Source: Hemerocallis citrina
Lineage: Eukaryota; Streptophyta; Magnoliopsida; Asparagales; Asphodelaceae
Direction: 5' to 3'
DNA: 64,000 nt
Assembly: GCA_017893485.1 (NCBI GenBank)
Contig: CM030362.1
Span: forward strand, 182,550,175 to 182,614,174
Part shown: positions 24,601 through 34,875 of the stretch, piece by piece
Numbering within the stretch: the first letter of the stretch is position 1
How the letters are laid out: every line of letters begins with the position of its first letter
Program-made: the position numbers and the translations under genes
Notes under the pieces: model-generated
What the model was told of the DNA's origin: nothing
The model's input: only the letters and a program-made list of their open reading frames with translations
Databases searched by the model: none

Positions 24601-24755
24601 GTGTCATGTTATGTCAAGTCAAGTCTTGTATTTATTACTACCTAGGTAGCACTTCATGGTCCCATCCATTTACCACATGATTGCTACATTGAAACAAGTT
24701 ACGTTTAGATTTCGTATGGGATTCTATAGGTCATGTACTCGGGTATTTACAGTAT
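21689..24755 (-). mobile_element. Inverted truncated copy of the Tekay-like family inside the 5' LTR
   Basis: On the minus strand: 3' part of an LTR (24755 to 23913, ending TGACA), a perfect initiator-Met primer site, a leader (23889 to about 23440) resembling 24960-25240, then a second LTR fragment (about 23440 to 21689) lacking its start and an internal part. The order LTR-primer site-leader-LTR shows it was an element copy, later deleted. At 24756-24830 a filler of GTATCAA repeats joins it to the rest of the forward LTR. No target duplication was found. Confidence 0.75.
23890..23902 (-). other. Primer-binding site of the inverted copy
   Basis: Minus strand TGGTATCAGAGCC, perfect for initiator tRNA-Met, about 10 nt from the inverted LTR end. 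Confidence 0.85.
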
Positions 24756-24946
24756 CAAGTATCAAGCCTCAAGTATCAAGTATCAAGCATCAACTGACTA
24801 TTCTTCTTGTATCTCTCTTGTTTATACTTGTACTTGTTGTAAAGATCCTGACAGCATATAGATGATGAAAATCATTTGCTGGGCTTAGTCACGTATCTGT
24901 ATTCCATATTTCCTTTTTGGAAAGCGGGACGTGACAAGATTTTTAG

Positions 24947-24959
24947 TAGTATCAGAGCC
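24947..24959 (+). other. Primer-binding site of the Tekay-like element, one mismatch
   Basis: TAGTATCAGAGCC, then CAGGTTT; complementary to the 3' end of initiator tRNA-Met with one mismatch. Confidence 0.83.
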
Positions 24960-25501
24960 CAGGTTTGGCTAATGTATTAGTTCGACTAATATATTAGACA
25001 AGTTTGGGCTCGATCAAGGATTGGCACAACAGTACACAGACCATGCATATATGAATGAATTATAATCAACATTGATCTGATACTAGTCTTGTTCTGTTCA
25101 TTTTGATCCCTTCTTATTCAATCCCTTGATTCCTTGATTCTTCCATATTTTTTCAGTCGTTCTCTTTGATTGATTTCTTCTTGGGTATGAATTCATTCTT
25201 CCATACCCATATTCTTTTGATTATGGTGTCATCCATTCTTTTCTTCTGGTTGGTTCGTCAGTCAGCATCATTGGATTTTCTACGACTTGTCAACAGCTTG
25301 GATCATCACCATGAGAGGAAGTGTCGTCTTTTGCTCCGAGATGTGCATGCAGAGTCCCAGGATCTCAGGAAGTGTTCCGGATCTGAAGTTGCCAGGAGTT
25401 CGAACTTCATGCTAGAGAGATTCCGTTTGGACGTGCCAAGGATATGGTGAGCCACGAGGCAGATCACTAGAGCTAATGGATGCTATTAGGAGAGTCTTCT
25501 G

Positions 25502-25552
25502 ATCAGAGTGGCGCAGCAGAAGCGTCGTGGCCCATAACCCACAGGTCCCAGA
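25502..25552 (+). pseudogene. Initiator tRNA-Met 5' fragment within the retroelement
   Basis: About 51 nt match the 5' two-thirds of plant initiator tRNA-Met: ATCAGAGTGGCGCAGCAGAA (acceptor strand and D arm) and, at 25531-25549, the CAT anticodon loop (anticodon 25533-25535) and variable region. Differences seen by eye are two substitutions and one missing G. The T arm and 3' acceptor strand are absent, so it cannot be a working tRNA gene; the internal B box is lost. It is in sense orientation, whereas the primer site is the complement of the 3' end of the same tRNA. Confidence 0.85.
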
Positions 25553-26085
25553 ATTCTCGTGTTGTTTCTCCTTCCTTGTATTGTTTGCTTCTTTCCATAC
25601 CTTGTACTCGTCTTCATCCGTTGACTCATTGCTTGGTTCATCTCTTCCTTGTCCATCCTTTTTTCGATTCCAGATCTATCTATTTCATCATCTCTTTGCT
25701 TTATCTTGTAATTCTTGTGGTATTTCTTCTTCATTTTTGATACCGGTTACTTTCTTCTTGCATTCCATGTTGACATCATGCACCCATTTATTATTAGATT
25801 CGATTCTTTCCTGTCCATTCTCTCTTTGATTCCAGTTCTACCTAATCTCTATCTTGCTTTGTTGTCTTGTGTTGATTCTTTCCTTTTGATACTTCTTATT
25901 CTCCTTCATGCATTCCACTTGACCTCATTGCTATCCACTTCCTTCCCATTTTGGGTGTTGCCACTATTTCATTTACCTTCCTCCAACTCTCCGTTTTGTT
26001 ATCCCCCGAGTTTGCTTTTGTCTTGTTCTATGTACCGCCTAAGCAAATTTCGAGGACGAAATTTTGTTGTAAGGTGGGTAGGATT

Positions 26086-29000
26086 TGTAACCTCTGTTTT
26101 CGCAAATACGTATTTTCTGTGTATTTTCTATATTTAAATTTTTTTGTAAATTATCTTTTTCGCTTTCAAATTCTTTTGATAAAATGTATTGTTGGATCTC
26201 CTATTAAAGCCTATTTATAATCATACTTTTAATTGTGGCTATTTTTCCAATGATTTTTTATATTGTAATACTAACCCTATTACTCTTGTTATTATTATTA
26301 TTATTATTATTACTGTTTCTACTATTATTATTATTATTGTTATTTTTACTACTATTAGTATTATTATTTTTGTTGTATTACCTTTTAATTTTATATTAAA
26401 AATCCTATTCTTATTTATATATTTTTCCTACCACTTATTGGTTTTAAAACACTATTTCTTACTGGATCTAACCCGTTTACCCAATAACACCCCAAACCCA
26501 ATACCCATTTACCACCATAACCCGTCACCCCCACCCTATATATACCCTACCCGTTTGCATACCCGTTACCCACACCCACACCTAACCCTAATAACTAATC
26601 ACCTATATATACCCCGTGCTTCTTCCCTACTCCCTAATACCCTCTCAGCTGTCTAACCCTAGCCGCCCTAACCCATCCCTCCTATCTCTCTCCCCGTCTA
26701 CCCACACCCTCATCCCCTACCTCTCTCTCCCGTCCAGCCCCCGTGCTCCCTGTGCTGTGCCTATCTCCCCTCCGACACCTCAACAGGCCACCCCTTGGTC
26801 CCTTTCTCCCTGAGCATTACTGCCTGTGCACCGCAGCACCCCGTCGTCCCCGTCCTCCTACTCTCCGATCCTCAACCATCCGCAGTGCCACGCTCTCTCC
26901 CCCCACTGCACTGCTTTGACGACACCAGCAACTCCCTCCAGATCGCGGCTACACCTCGACAGCCCTAAATCCATGCCCCTGTGCTCCCTATGTCGACCAC
27001 AGCCCTGCAACACCCTCCTGCAGCACCGCTAGTCCTCCACCCCAGTGCTCCTCCAGACTGCAGTGCTAGCAGACCCCCACCGTCGCCCCGTTCAGCCAGC
27101 CCTCGCGCCTGCCAACGCGCATCCTGGCCTTCCCCTGGCCGACGTCGCTGTCCTCGGGCCGAAGCTTGCTGTTTTCTATTGGATTCTTTGTTATTTGAAT
27201 GTGGGCCATCGATCTCATTTTGATCATCATGATCATCATCTCCTCCATCATTAGATCTTGATCACTTTGATCTGAGCCTTCCGATCTTGTTGATCTGATC
27301 TTGATCTTTGATCTCAGCCATCCGATTGTGTTCGTGATCTCGATCGTCTTCATCTTGTTCACGATCGGTTGTTAATCTTGTTCGTGATCATCTCGTTAGT
27401 GATAGTTGGTGTTGAGTTTGTTCCTGGGAATCCATTCCCTTTATTCTTGCTCTTGCTTCATTTCTATCGTCGGCTATAAGGCAAGTAACTTGTATTCCTT
27501 TCTTTGTGTAATACAATTACTAAATACCGATTATAGAGTATTTGTGTTCTAGAGACAATTCTTGTGTGAAACCCCTATTATATCTTGTTTCAATTGTGTT
27601 GACCCACCCGTAGTTGCCTCATTACACACATGACATGAAATAACTTAGGGATGACCACTTCTTGTTGTATACATGCATGTTGTTCATATGATGTCGTGTG
27701 CTCGGTTGTGTTAGTTGTAGTATACTTGTTGTAGACTTGTAAAATATCCTATACCATGTGGCTTGGACATCTAGTACACGATATTTCATGTTTGGTTATG
27801 TTTTGGATGAATTTCATATGAACTAGTTGATTTTGTGCATAAAGGATATTTTTTGTTTTGCCGGTTCCCCGATTTTGATTAGTATTTTAGACCCTATTAT
27901 GGTCAGTATATGAAAATTATTTATGAATATGAATTATAGAGAATTCTGTCTACTTTCCATATTTTTTGACAGATCTCAGTTTTGATTTATGAGTTGCAAG
28001 TTATGGCTATTTTACTACAGATGTGTTTAAAATTCCAGATCCAGTTTTATATAATTCTGTATGGTTAATTATTTTTATACTGATGCTAAGGATAATATTT
28101 TGATCCAATATTTTGCTGAGTACAACTAGACCTGATTGGGATTTACCCCTAATTTTTGTGGATTTAATTAATGACTTTTACAAACTATTCTATGCTTCCA
28201 AACAACTACTATACTTGCAGAATTTTCATGTTATTCAGTAAAAAACCTTAATTTCAACCTGATTCTATTTGCTGTTTACAAAAACTTTGGAAATATGAAT
28301 TGTAGCCTATTGTATCTATTTTATCACCCTTTTGACAGATCTGGATTTCGATTTATACTTTGCAATCTACTACTGTTTTGGTACTGCTGTGTTTATGATT
28401 TCAGATTTACAAAACTACTATATGTTGCTGCTTTATGATTTTACTTGTCTATTCTATATATGTTGGAAAATTATGAAAATTTATTTTCTGATACTAAACA
28501 TACTAGGAAATACCCCAGAATTTTCTTGGATTTAATCAGTAAGTTTTTGTGCAGTTTTCCTGTTGTTGAATACAAACTTCTGATTTCTGGCTGAATATGT
28601 TTTCTGGATACAATTTTGTTTTGAGCCTTATTTTTGTGAAATACCATATAACTTATTTATACTTGCTGGATTCGGTCGACTGTCTATTTTCCATATTTTC
28701 TGACGGATCTAGATTTGCATGTTTGTGGCAATAGGAATCCCAGATTTGGTGCCGTACTATCTTACTATCCTGAACTAGAATTTTCGTTGTCATATCCTTT
28801 TATGTGTTGTCTTTCACCTATGCGTATTTATCTTCCAACCTGAACCTGTTACTTGTTTATGCCATGTTATTCTTGCCCTGTTTGTGCACGTATATGCCTG
28901 TTTGATAATAATAACAAATAACCAAGCCGGGATTAAGGGGATGATCTAGTAGTGGACAATATAGGAGCCTGCACTCGGAAGGGGACTCGTGTTTCCCGTA

Positions 29001-30081
29001 TGACAAGTTACCGATCAAGTTTACCGACCAAGTTACCGATCAAGTTTACCGACCAAGTTACCGATCAAGTTTACCGACCAAGTTAATTTCCTGTTACCGA
29101 TCAAGTTTACCGACCAAGTTACCGATCAAGTTTACCGACGAAGTTAATTTCCTGTTACCGATCAAGTTTACCGACCAAGTTACCGATCAAGTTTACCGAC
29201 CAAGTTAATTTCCTTTTATTGATCAAGTTGACCGACCAAGTTTTGTAATCCTGTGAATACCCGAGTACATGACTTATAGAATCCCCTACAAAATCTAAAT
29301 GTAACTTGTTTGAATGTAACAACCATGTGGTAAATGGATGTGACACATGAAGTGCTACCTAGATAGTAATAAATACAAGACTTGACATAACATGATACCT
29401 GTTACATGCTTACCTGTACATGATTACCTGACACCTGTTACATGTTTACCTGCTTGCATGATACCTGTTATCTGTCACATGTCACATGCATCCTGTTATC
29501 ACATCATATTACTTGTTCCTGCTCCTGTTTTATGTTAACCATTCTGTCACATGTATTCCATGCTATGTTTACTTCCACTGTTACTCTATATTTGTTTATC
29601 TTTCCCTGTACTTGTGCCTGCACTACAAGCGGCCCGTAACTTGCATTGACGGGCGTTTTGTTTTCTTTTTCCTCTTCCTGCAATTCATTAATTTACAGAT
29701 TATGGTGATCAGCTGCCCGATGGAGTAGGTGATCTGAGATTCTAGCTGGCTAAAGATCTTGCTACAATTTATTATTTCCTGTTTCTTATTTGATTAAATG
29801 TATCTGTTACTTGGATTATTTTATATTGGGCAATGTGACCCAGGATTTTTAACTAGTTCCAGATCTGATTTATTTGAGATTATTACATTTTGTTTTAAGT
29901 AAATTCTGTTGGTATATTAATTCAGTTATGCATGCGTGGTTGACTTCTCTTGATTCCTACTGTGATTATTCTTGTGAAATGTTGTAAAGATCCTGACAGC
30001 TTATGGATGATGAAAATTATTCGCTGGACTTAGTCACGTATCCGTATTCCGTATCTTCTTTTTGGGAAGCGGGGCGTGACA
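26086..30081 (+). mobile_element. 3' LTR of Tekay-like element
   Basis: 3996 bp, starts TGTAACCTCTG and ends GGGGCGTGACA. TATA box TATATATA at 26604-26611. Holds the (TTA)n (26288-26365), the GC-rich segment (26450-27150) and the 25-bp minisatellite (29005-29240). Confidence 0.87.
29005..29240. repeat. 25-bp minisatellite in 3' LTR
   Basis: Same half-units as 21070-21245, with more copies. Confidence 0.82.
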
Positions 30082-30195
30082 GACCCGGAGTACCACGCCG
30101 AGGGGTGTGGTTCAGGACTAAATGATGTAGTGAGTAAAACTCACGAGTGACCCGGAGTACCACGCCGAAGGGCGAGGTTCAGGATGACAGTGAGA
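30082..30195. repeat. 67-bp tandem array of Tat-A, right part, with right target duplication GACCC
   Basis: About two further units; GACCC at 30082-30086 duplicates 18221-18225, and the next GTGAC unit begins at 30147, in phase. Confidence 0.85.
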
Positions 30196-30389
30196 AGATG
30201 ATTTGAAAAAGAAACAATGGACAACTGTGAAGCTTCATTGATTATTGAGTAACTAATGACTACCTTTTGGCTAGCGCTTATTACAGTTACTGGCCATGAT
30301 GGCTTGATTACAGGTTTTCGAGGGAGTTGAGGTGTTGGGTGGTCTCATGAGGTGTTGAATTTATTAAATGCTCTGTATTCTAGGTCCTC
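30196..30389 (-). other. Post-integrase noncoding sequence of Tat-A
   Basis: No ORF. On the minus strand it holds a TCAATAATCAATGAAG segment, loosely like the post-gag sequence of the gag-only elements (62230-62260). Confidence 0.45.
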
Positions 30390-31728
30390 TTTATCACCCT
30401 TCCCCCAGGTCTTCAAGTCGGTAAGTTCCGGGATAAATGGCTTTGGAGACCTTATAAGGTCCTTCCTAGTTCGGAGAGTTTCCCCTTTTTGCTTAGCTTA
30501 GATATTTCGAGCTTCCGAAGTACCAAGTCGCATTCCTTAATGTCTACTGGTCGAACCTTCTTGTTATGGAACCACTCTACCCTATGTCGGTAGATGTTTC
30601 TTCTGATGGCAGACTTCTCCCGCATTTCCTTGAGGAGATCTAGGTTGGCCCTGAGCCCCTCCGAATTTAGATCTTCATCAAAACACATCATTTGGGGTGA
30701 TGGTAGGCCAACCTCCAACAAGATCACAACTTCGGTTTCAAACATGCGATTGAACGGCGTTCACCTGTCGGGATCCTCTTGGTTTTCATGTACGACTAGA
30801 GTACACTTGCTTGGGAGAGCCGTCCAGACGCTTCTTAAGGCCGTCTAGAATCTGACGATTAACTCTGCTCGGCCGTTTGATTGGGGGTGTGAGATGGATG
30901 AGAACCTATGTTGGATCCTTAGGTCTACACAGAATTTGCGGAATCCTTTTCCTGCGAACTGGGTACCGTTGTCAGTGATCAAAATCCAGGGAATCCCGAA
31001 TTGGCAAACGATGTTTTTCCAAAAGAACTACTGAGCTTGATACTTGGTTATGGAGGCTACAGACTCGGCTTCGATGCACTTTGTAAAGTAGTCTATGGCA
31101 ACAATGAGGCCTCCCAATTAGATCCGTACTACACATGTCAAAGGGGACCAGACTTGCCAACTTGAGCTGGCCTTGAGGGACGTGCTTGATGGGGGCGAAC
31201 CTCTTCCACGAGCCACATTTTTTGACGATGAGCGTCTTACAGCAGAGTTGGCCAATTATATCCATGGTTGAGGATCTTCCTTGCAAGCAACCCCCCACCC
31301 ATGTGGCAGCTACTGACCCCACCGTGCATTTATTTGAAGGCATACTCGACTTCTTCGGGAGATAGGCATCAGAGATAGGGCATGCCATCGACTACGGGTG
31401 TAGGATCGCTTGAATAATACACCTTAAGTACAAATCTTTTCGCTCTGGCCAAGATCTTCCGCATCTCTATTCGTCCTTGCAACAAGACCCCTTTTTTGAG
31501 AAAATTCAAAATTGGGTCCATCCAAGTTGGTGACTGTGCCTGAGGTTCGACATAGAGGGCTTGGGCATCTCCCTTGTCGATGCTAGGTCAGACTAGAACT
31601 TCCACGAGCACAGTGCAGTCAAGTCCCTCGAAGGAGGAGGACGCCAGCTTGTACAATGATTCAACTTGACTATTCTGTTCTCGAGCGATACAAACGACTA
31701 AGGCCTCCTTGAAGTCTGCTAAGAGTAG
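30390..31728 (-). pseudogene. pol: Tat-A pol remnant: RNase H end and integrase
   Basis: Minus strand. From 31728 down: a linker with CIAREQNSQVESLYKLASS (end of the second RNase H as in Tat elements), a badly decayed integrase core (31388-30972) and an integrase C-terminal block (30745-30452) with EVGLPS, a long acidic/basic helix (LDLLKEMREKSAIRRNIYRHRVEWF) upstream half and DLVLRKLE. The remaining end to 30390 has the usual PGTYRL-like tail only in broken form. Several stops and shifts are present. It runs straight into the 67-bp array. Its N-terminal side is cut by the Tat-B insertion at 31729. Confidence 0.8.
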
Positions 31729-32406
31729 TGATATGGGTAAAAATAGAAACAAATCGGGATCGTTCAAGTCGTGCACGTATCTTAAAGATCTAGGGGTAAA
31801 ACGGTAAATTCCACCAGAAACGGGTCTGTAAAAGGAAGTTAGGCCTCTTTTAAGCTCAGCTACCCAAAAAAGATTTGTCAAACTGGGTAGTCATAACAAC
31901 CCAGAATGAAGGAGTTCATGATTACTCATAATTATCCATAAGAGACGGTTCAAAAATCATATCTTTATAAGAGAGGAGTTCTAACTCGATCTCCACAACC
32001 ACTTCTATCTCTTCATAAAGAAGACAATAACCAACTCTATCAAAATACCGAGAAGTAGACATAAATCAATATCTTGAAACTGGCCTCATAAGCGACTATA
32101 AAAACCCCATGACCTCTACTGAAACCATGTGTAATATCCCAGTCGAATATTATATTTGTATTATAATTATTTTTAAAATTAAAATATTTTTTATGGAAAT
32201 CACTTGGTTTTACTAATAAAAACTTATCTGTGTATATATGTATTGTATCGATTTTGTGCACTTATACAAAATGCTGTAAAATGCGTTTTTGAGAAAATAT
32301 CTGAAATATCCGGGTCTGATATTAAAAATTATTATTTTATTATTATTTTATTATTATGTTTAAATTGAAATATTTTGGTGGATATTACCCGATTCAGTAA
32401 ATAAAC

Positions 32407-32407
<1 letters not shown>

Positions 32408-32456
<49 letters not shown>
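32408..32456. repeat. (TA)n microsatellite
   Basis: About 24 uninterrupted TA units. Confidence 0.95.
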
Positions 32457-32458
<2 letters not shown>

Positions 32459-33449
32459 AGTCTGTATATATCTGTAGTGTATCAAATTGGTACTGAAATC
32501 TTCCGAGCCGGTAATAAAATTATTTTATAATTATTTTATTTTTATTCCCGGAATCAAATTATTTTTCTACAGATTGATTGAGTTTGATAAATAAAAATTA
32601 TCTGTATATATAGACGTATGTACGCATAAGTACTGTATCGATTTCGTACGTTTGTACGAAATCATGCAGTATGTGATTTTAGGAAAAATGTCTTTTATTT
32701 TTGATCAATCATGATCAAATAGAAGGTTAGTATTGGATTAGGGTTTGATTGCAATTTAAATTTGCAAATTGAACGGATTAGGGTTTGATTGCAATATTTA
32801 TTTGCAAATTGATTTGCAATTGTTCTGAGCCACAAGAGAGGAAGACAAGTGGCTCTCTCTCTCTAACCACATGCTCTCTCTCCCTCTCCTATAAACTTGG
32901 CCGGCCAAACACAAGGGCAAAATCCCTCTTTTCATTTGTTGTTTCCTCCATTCTCATCTCAATCCATCTCTTCCTTTTCTTCTACTTCTTTACTTGTTTT
33001 TATTTTTGAAAAAAATTGAGAAGAAAAGAAAAGAAAGAGAGATCAAAATAAAAATAAAAGAGTGGATTTCTTCATGGGTTCTCTTTGAAAAGGAGCAAGA
33101 ACAAGGAGCAAGGACGAGGAGGCTAAGCTAGTTCTTCCAACCGAAAGTTTGGGTGGGGGTTTCTCTACTTTTGTGTTTTGATTATTTGTTTTTATTGTTG
33201 TATGTTAAAGAACTAGGACTAAAACCATGTTCATATGAGAATGGATGGACTATAATAATTGGCATACAAGGATTGAAGTGGTAGAACACAAAATACCACA
33301 CTAAAGATTCAATCTTGTAGTTTAGATGGTTATAATTAATTACTTGTGCTAAAGTTGGAATTTTGACTCCAAATTAATTTTAGAGGTTCTTATATGTGTT
33401 ACTACCATGCTCTAATTTTTTTAGATTTTTGGGTAAATTTACTAGGTTA

Positions 33450-34875
33450 AATAAACATTTCCCCCAAAACAGCGAGCTTTAAGCAAAAACTGCTGTTTTG
33501 GTTGATTTGACTTGTATTCAAAGGACTGGATTTTGAGTTCCTTACGGAATCTAAAAAAGTAGTAAACCAGAAAGTTGTATTAGGTTTTCTCCCCTTTCCA
33601 AAATATCATATTTTGTTAAATTCCGACAAGTATAGCAAAAGTTATGAGCTTTGGAAGTTTTAACTTTTGGCTGTGCTTTTCGTTAATCCGAAAAAGTGGT
33701 CAAGTAGAAAGTTGTAGGAGATGTTCTGATCTTTCCAAAATGTCCAATTTTGTTAGATTCCAATAAGTATGGAAAAAGTTACGACCTTTACAAGTTATAG
33801 CTTTTGCTGTGCTTTTGTCGTTTTGAATTGTGTTCAAAGGACTGGATTTTGAATTCAATACGGAATCTAAGAAAGTGATCAACTAGAGAGTTGTAGTATA
33901 TTTTCCCACCTTTCCTAAATGTGCTATTTTGTTAGATTCTGATAAGTATAGCAAAAGTTATGAGCTTTGGAAGGTTCAGCTTTTGGCTGTGCTTTTTGTT
34001 GTTTTGAATTGTGTTCAAGGGACTGAATTTGAGTTGCACATGGAATCTGAAAAAGTGGTCAACTAGAAAGTTTTAGTAGGTTTTCTCCCCTTCTCAAAAT
34101 GTCATTTTTTGTTAAATTCTGACAAGTATAGCAAAAGTTATGAGCTTTGGAAGTTTCAGCTTTTAGCTATGCTTTTCGTTATTTTGAATTGTGTTCAAAG
34201 GACTGAATTTTGAGTTACACAAGGAATATGAAAAATTGGTCAACTAGAAAGTTGTATTAGGTGTTCTCCCCTTTTCAAAATGTCATATTTTGTTAAATTC
34301 CGACAAGTATAACAAAATTTATGAGCTTTGGAAGTTTCAGCTTTTGGGCTGTTTTTGTTGCTTTTTGTATTGTGTTTAAAGAGTTGTATTTTGAGTTCCT
34401 TACGGAATTTGGAAAAGTTTTCAACTAGAGAGTTGTAGTAGATTTTCTCACCTTCCCAAAATGTCCTATTTTGTTAGATTCCGATAAGCAGAGCAAGAGT
34501 TATGACCCTTACAAAATTATAGTAGCTGGCATTTTTGCTGAAAGCTCGCTGTTTAGATTGTTCGAAGTTTTTGTGCATTTTATTGACTGAATCTGAGAAG
34601 GTTATCAACTGGAGAGTTATACTAGAGGTTCTCACCTTTCCAAAATGTCCTATTTAGTTAGATTCAGATAAGCGGAGTATGAGTTATGACTTTTACAAAG
34701 TCAGAGCAGCTGGCCTTTTTGGCCGAAGCTCGATGTTTAGGTTGTTCGAGGTTTTTCTACCTCTTATTGACTGAATTTGAGATGGTTGTCAACTATAGAG
34801 CTGTAGTAGATGTTCTCACCTTTCTAAACAATCTAATTTTGTTGAATTCCGATAAGAGTAGCATGTTTAATTACT
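33450..34875. repeat. ~180-bp tandem array inside the solo LTR
   Basis: Eight diverged units. A GCAAAAGTTATGAGCTTTGG-like core recurs near 33633, 33772, 33953, 34133, 34318, 34494, 34677 and 34860. Each unit also has CAACTAGAAAGTTGTAGTAG and a TTTTGTTAGATTCCGATAAG block. Confidence 0.82.

Larger units (their letters stand above)
18226..24936 (+). mobile_element. 5' LTR of Tekay-like element, expanded by inverted insertion
   Basis: 18226-21688 aligns by eye with the first part of the 3' LTR, and about 24830-24936 with its last part. In between lies foreign inverted sequence, and some 310 bp present in the 3' LTR (about 29674-29985) are missing. A TATA box TATATATA lies at 18727-18734, in a GC-rich segment of C-rich pyrimidine repeats. 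Confidence 0.83.
24937..26085 (+). other. Internal region of Tekay-like element, no coding capacity
   Basis: 1149 bp. T-rich leader, tRNA-Met fragment (25502-25552), pyrimidine-rich part with meaningless short ORFs, then the AAATTTCGAGGACGAAATTT block (26045-26064) and a degenerate purine tract AAGGTGGGTAGGAT (26071-26084). Confidence 0.8.
18226..30081 (+). mobile_element. Large non-autonomous Tekay/Del-like LTR retrotransposon
   Basis: Two long LTRs (18226-24936 and 26086-30081), both starting TGTAACC and ending in a GACGTGACA- or GGCGTGACA-type terminus, bound an 1149-bp internal region with an initiator-Met primer site and a block TTTCGAGGACGAAATTTTG before the 3' LTR. That block is the usual gag-pol end of Tekay/Del chromoviruses. 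A perfect 5-bp duplication GACCC flanks the whole. No gag, pol or chromodomain is present, so the element depended on an autonomous relative (LARD-like structure). The 5' LTR is longer because of an inverted copy inside it. Confidence 0.88.
15559..31728 (-). mobile_element. Tat-type Ty3/gypsy element (Tat-A), fragmentary, interrupted
   Basis: Two pieces, 15559-18225 and 30082-31728, become one when the Tekay-like element and its GACCC duplication are removed. On the minus strand the order is pol remnant (RNase H linker, integrase), 67-bp tandem array, a gene-like ORF in antisense, one more array unit, then the Athila insertion. Antisense extra ORFs and tandem arrays between pol and 3' LTR are known features of Tat/Ogre-type elements. 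Its upstream part is cut by Tat-B at 31729; its 3' LTR would lie beyond Athila, outside the window. Confidence 0.75.

Noticed and set aside
25502..25552. Functional tRNA-Met gene
   Set aside because: T arm, 3' acceptor strand and B box are missing.
25166..26220. ORFs of 80-140 codons in the internal region of the Tekay-like element as gag
   Set aside because: Phe/Leu/Ser-rich translations of pyrimidine-rich DNA; no capsid or zinc-knuckle motif.
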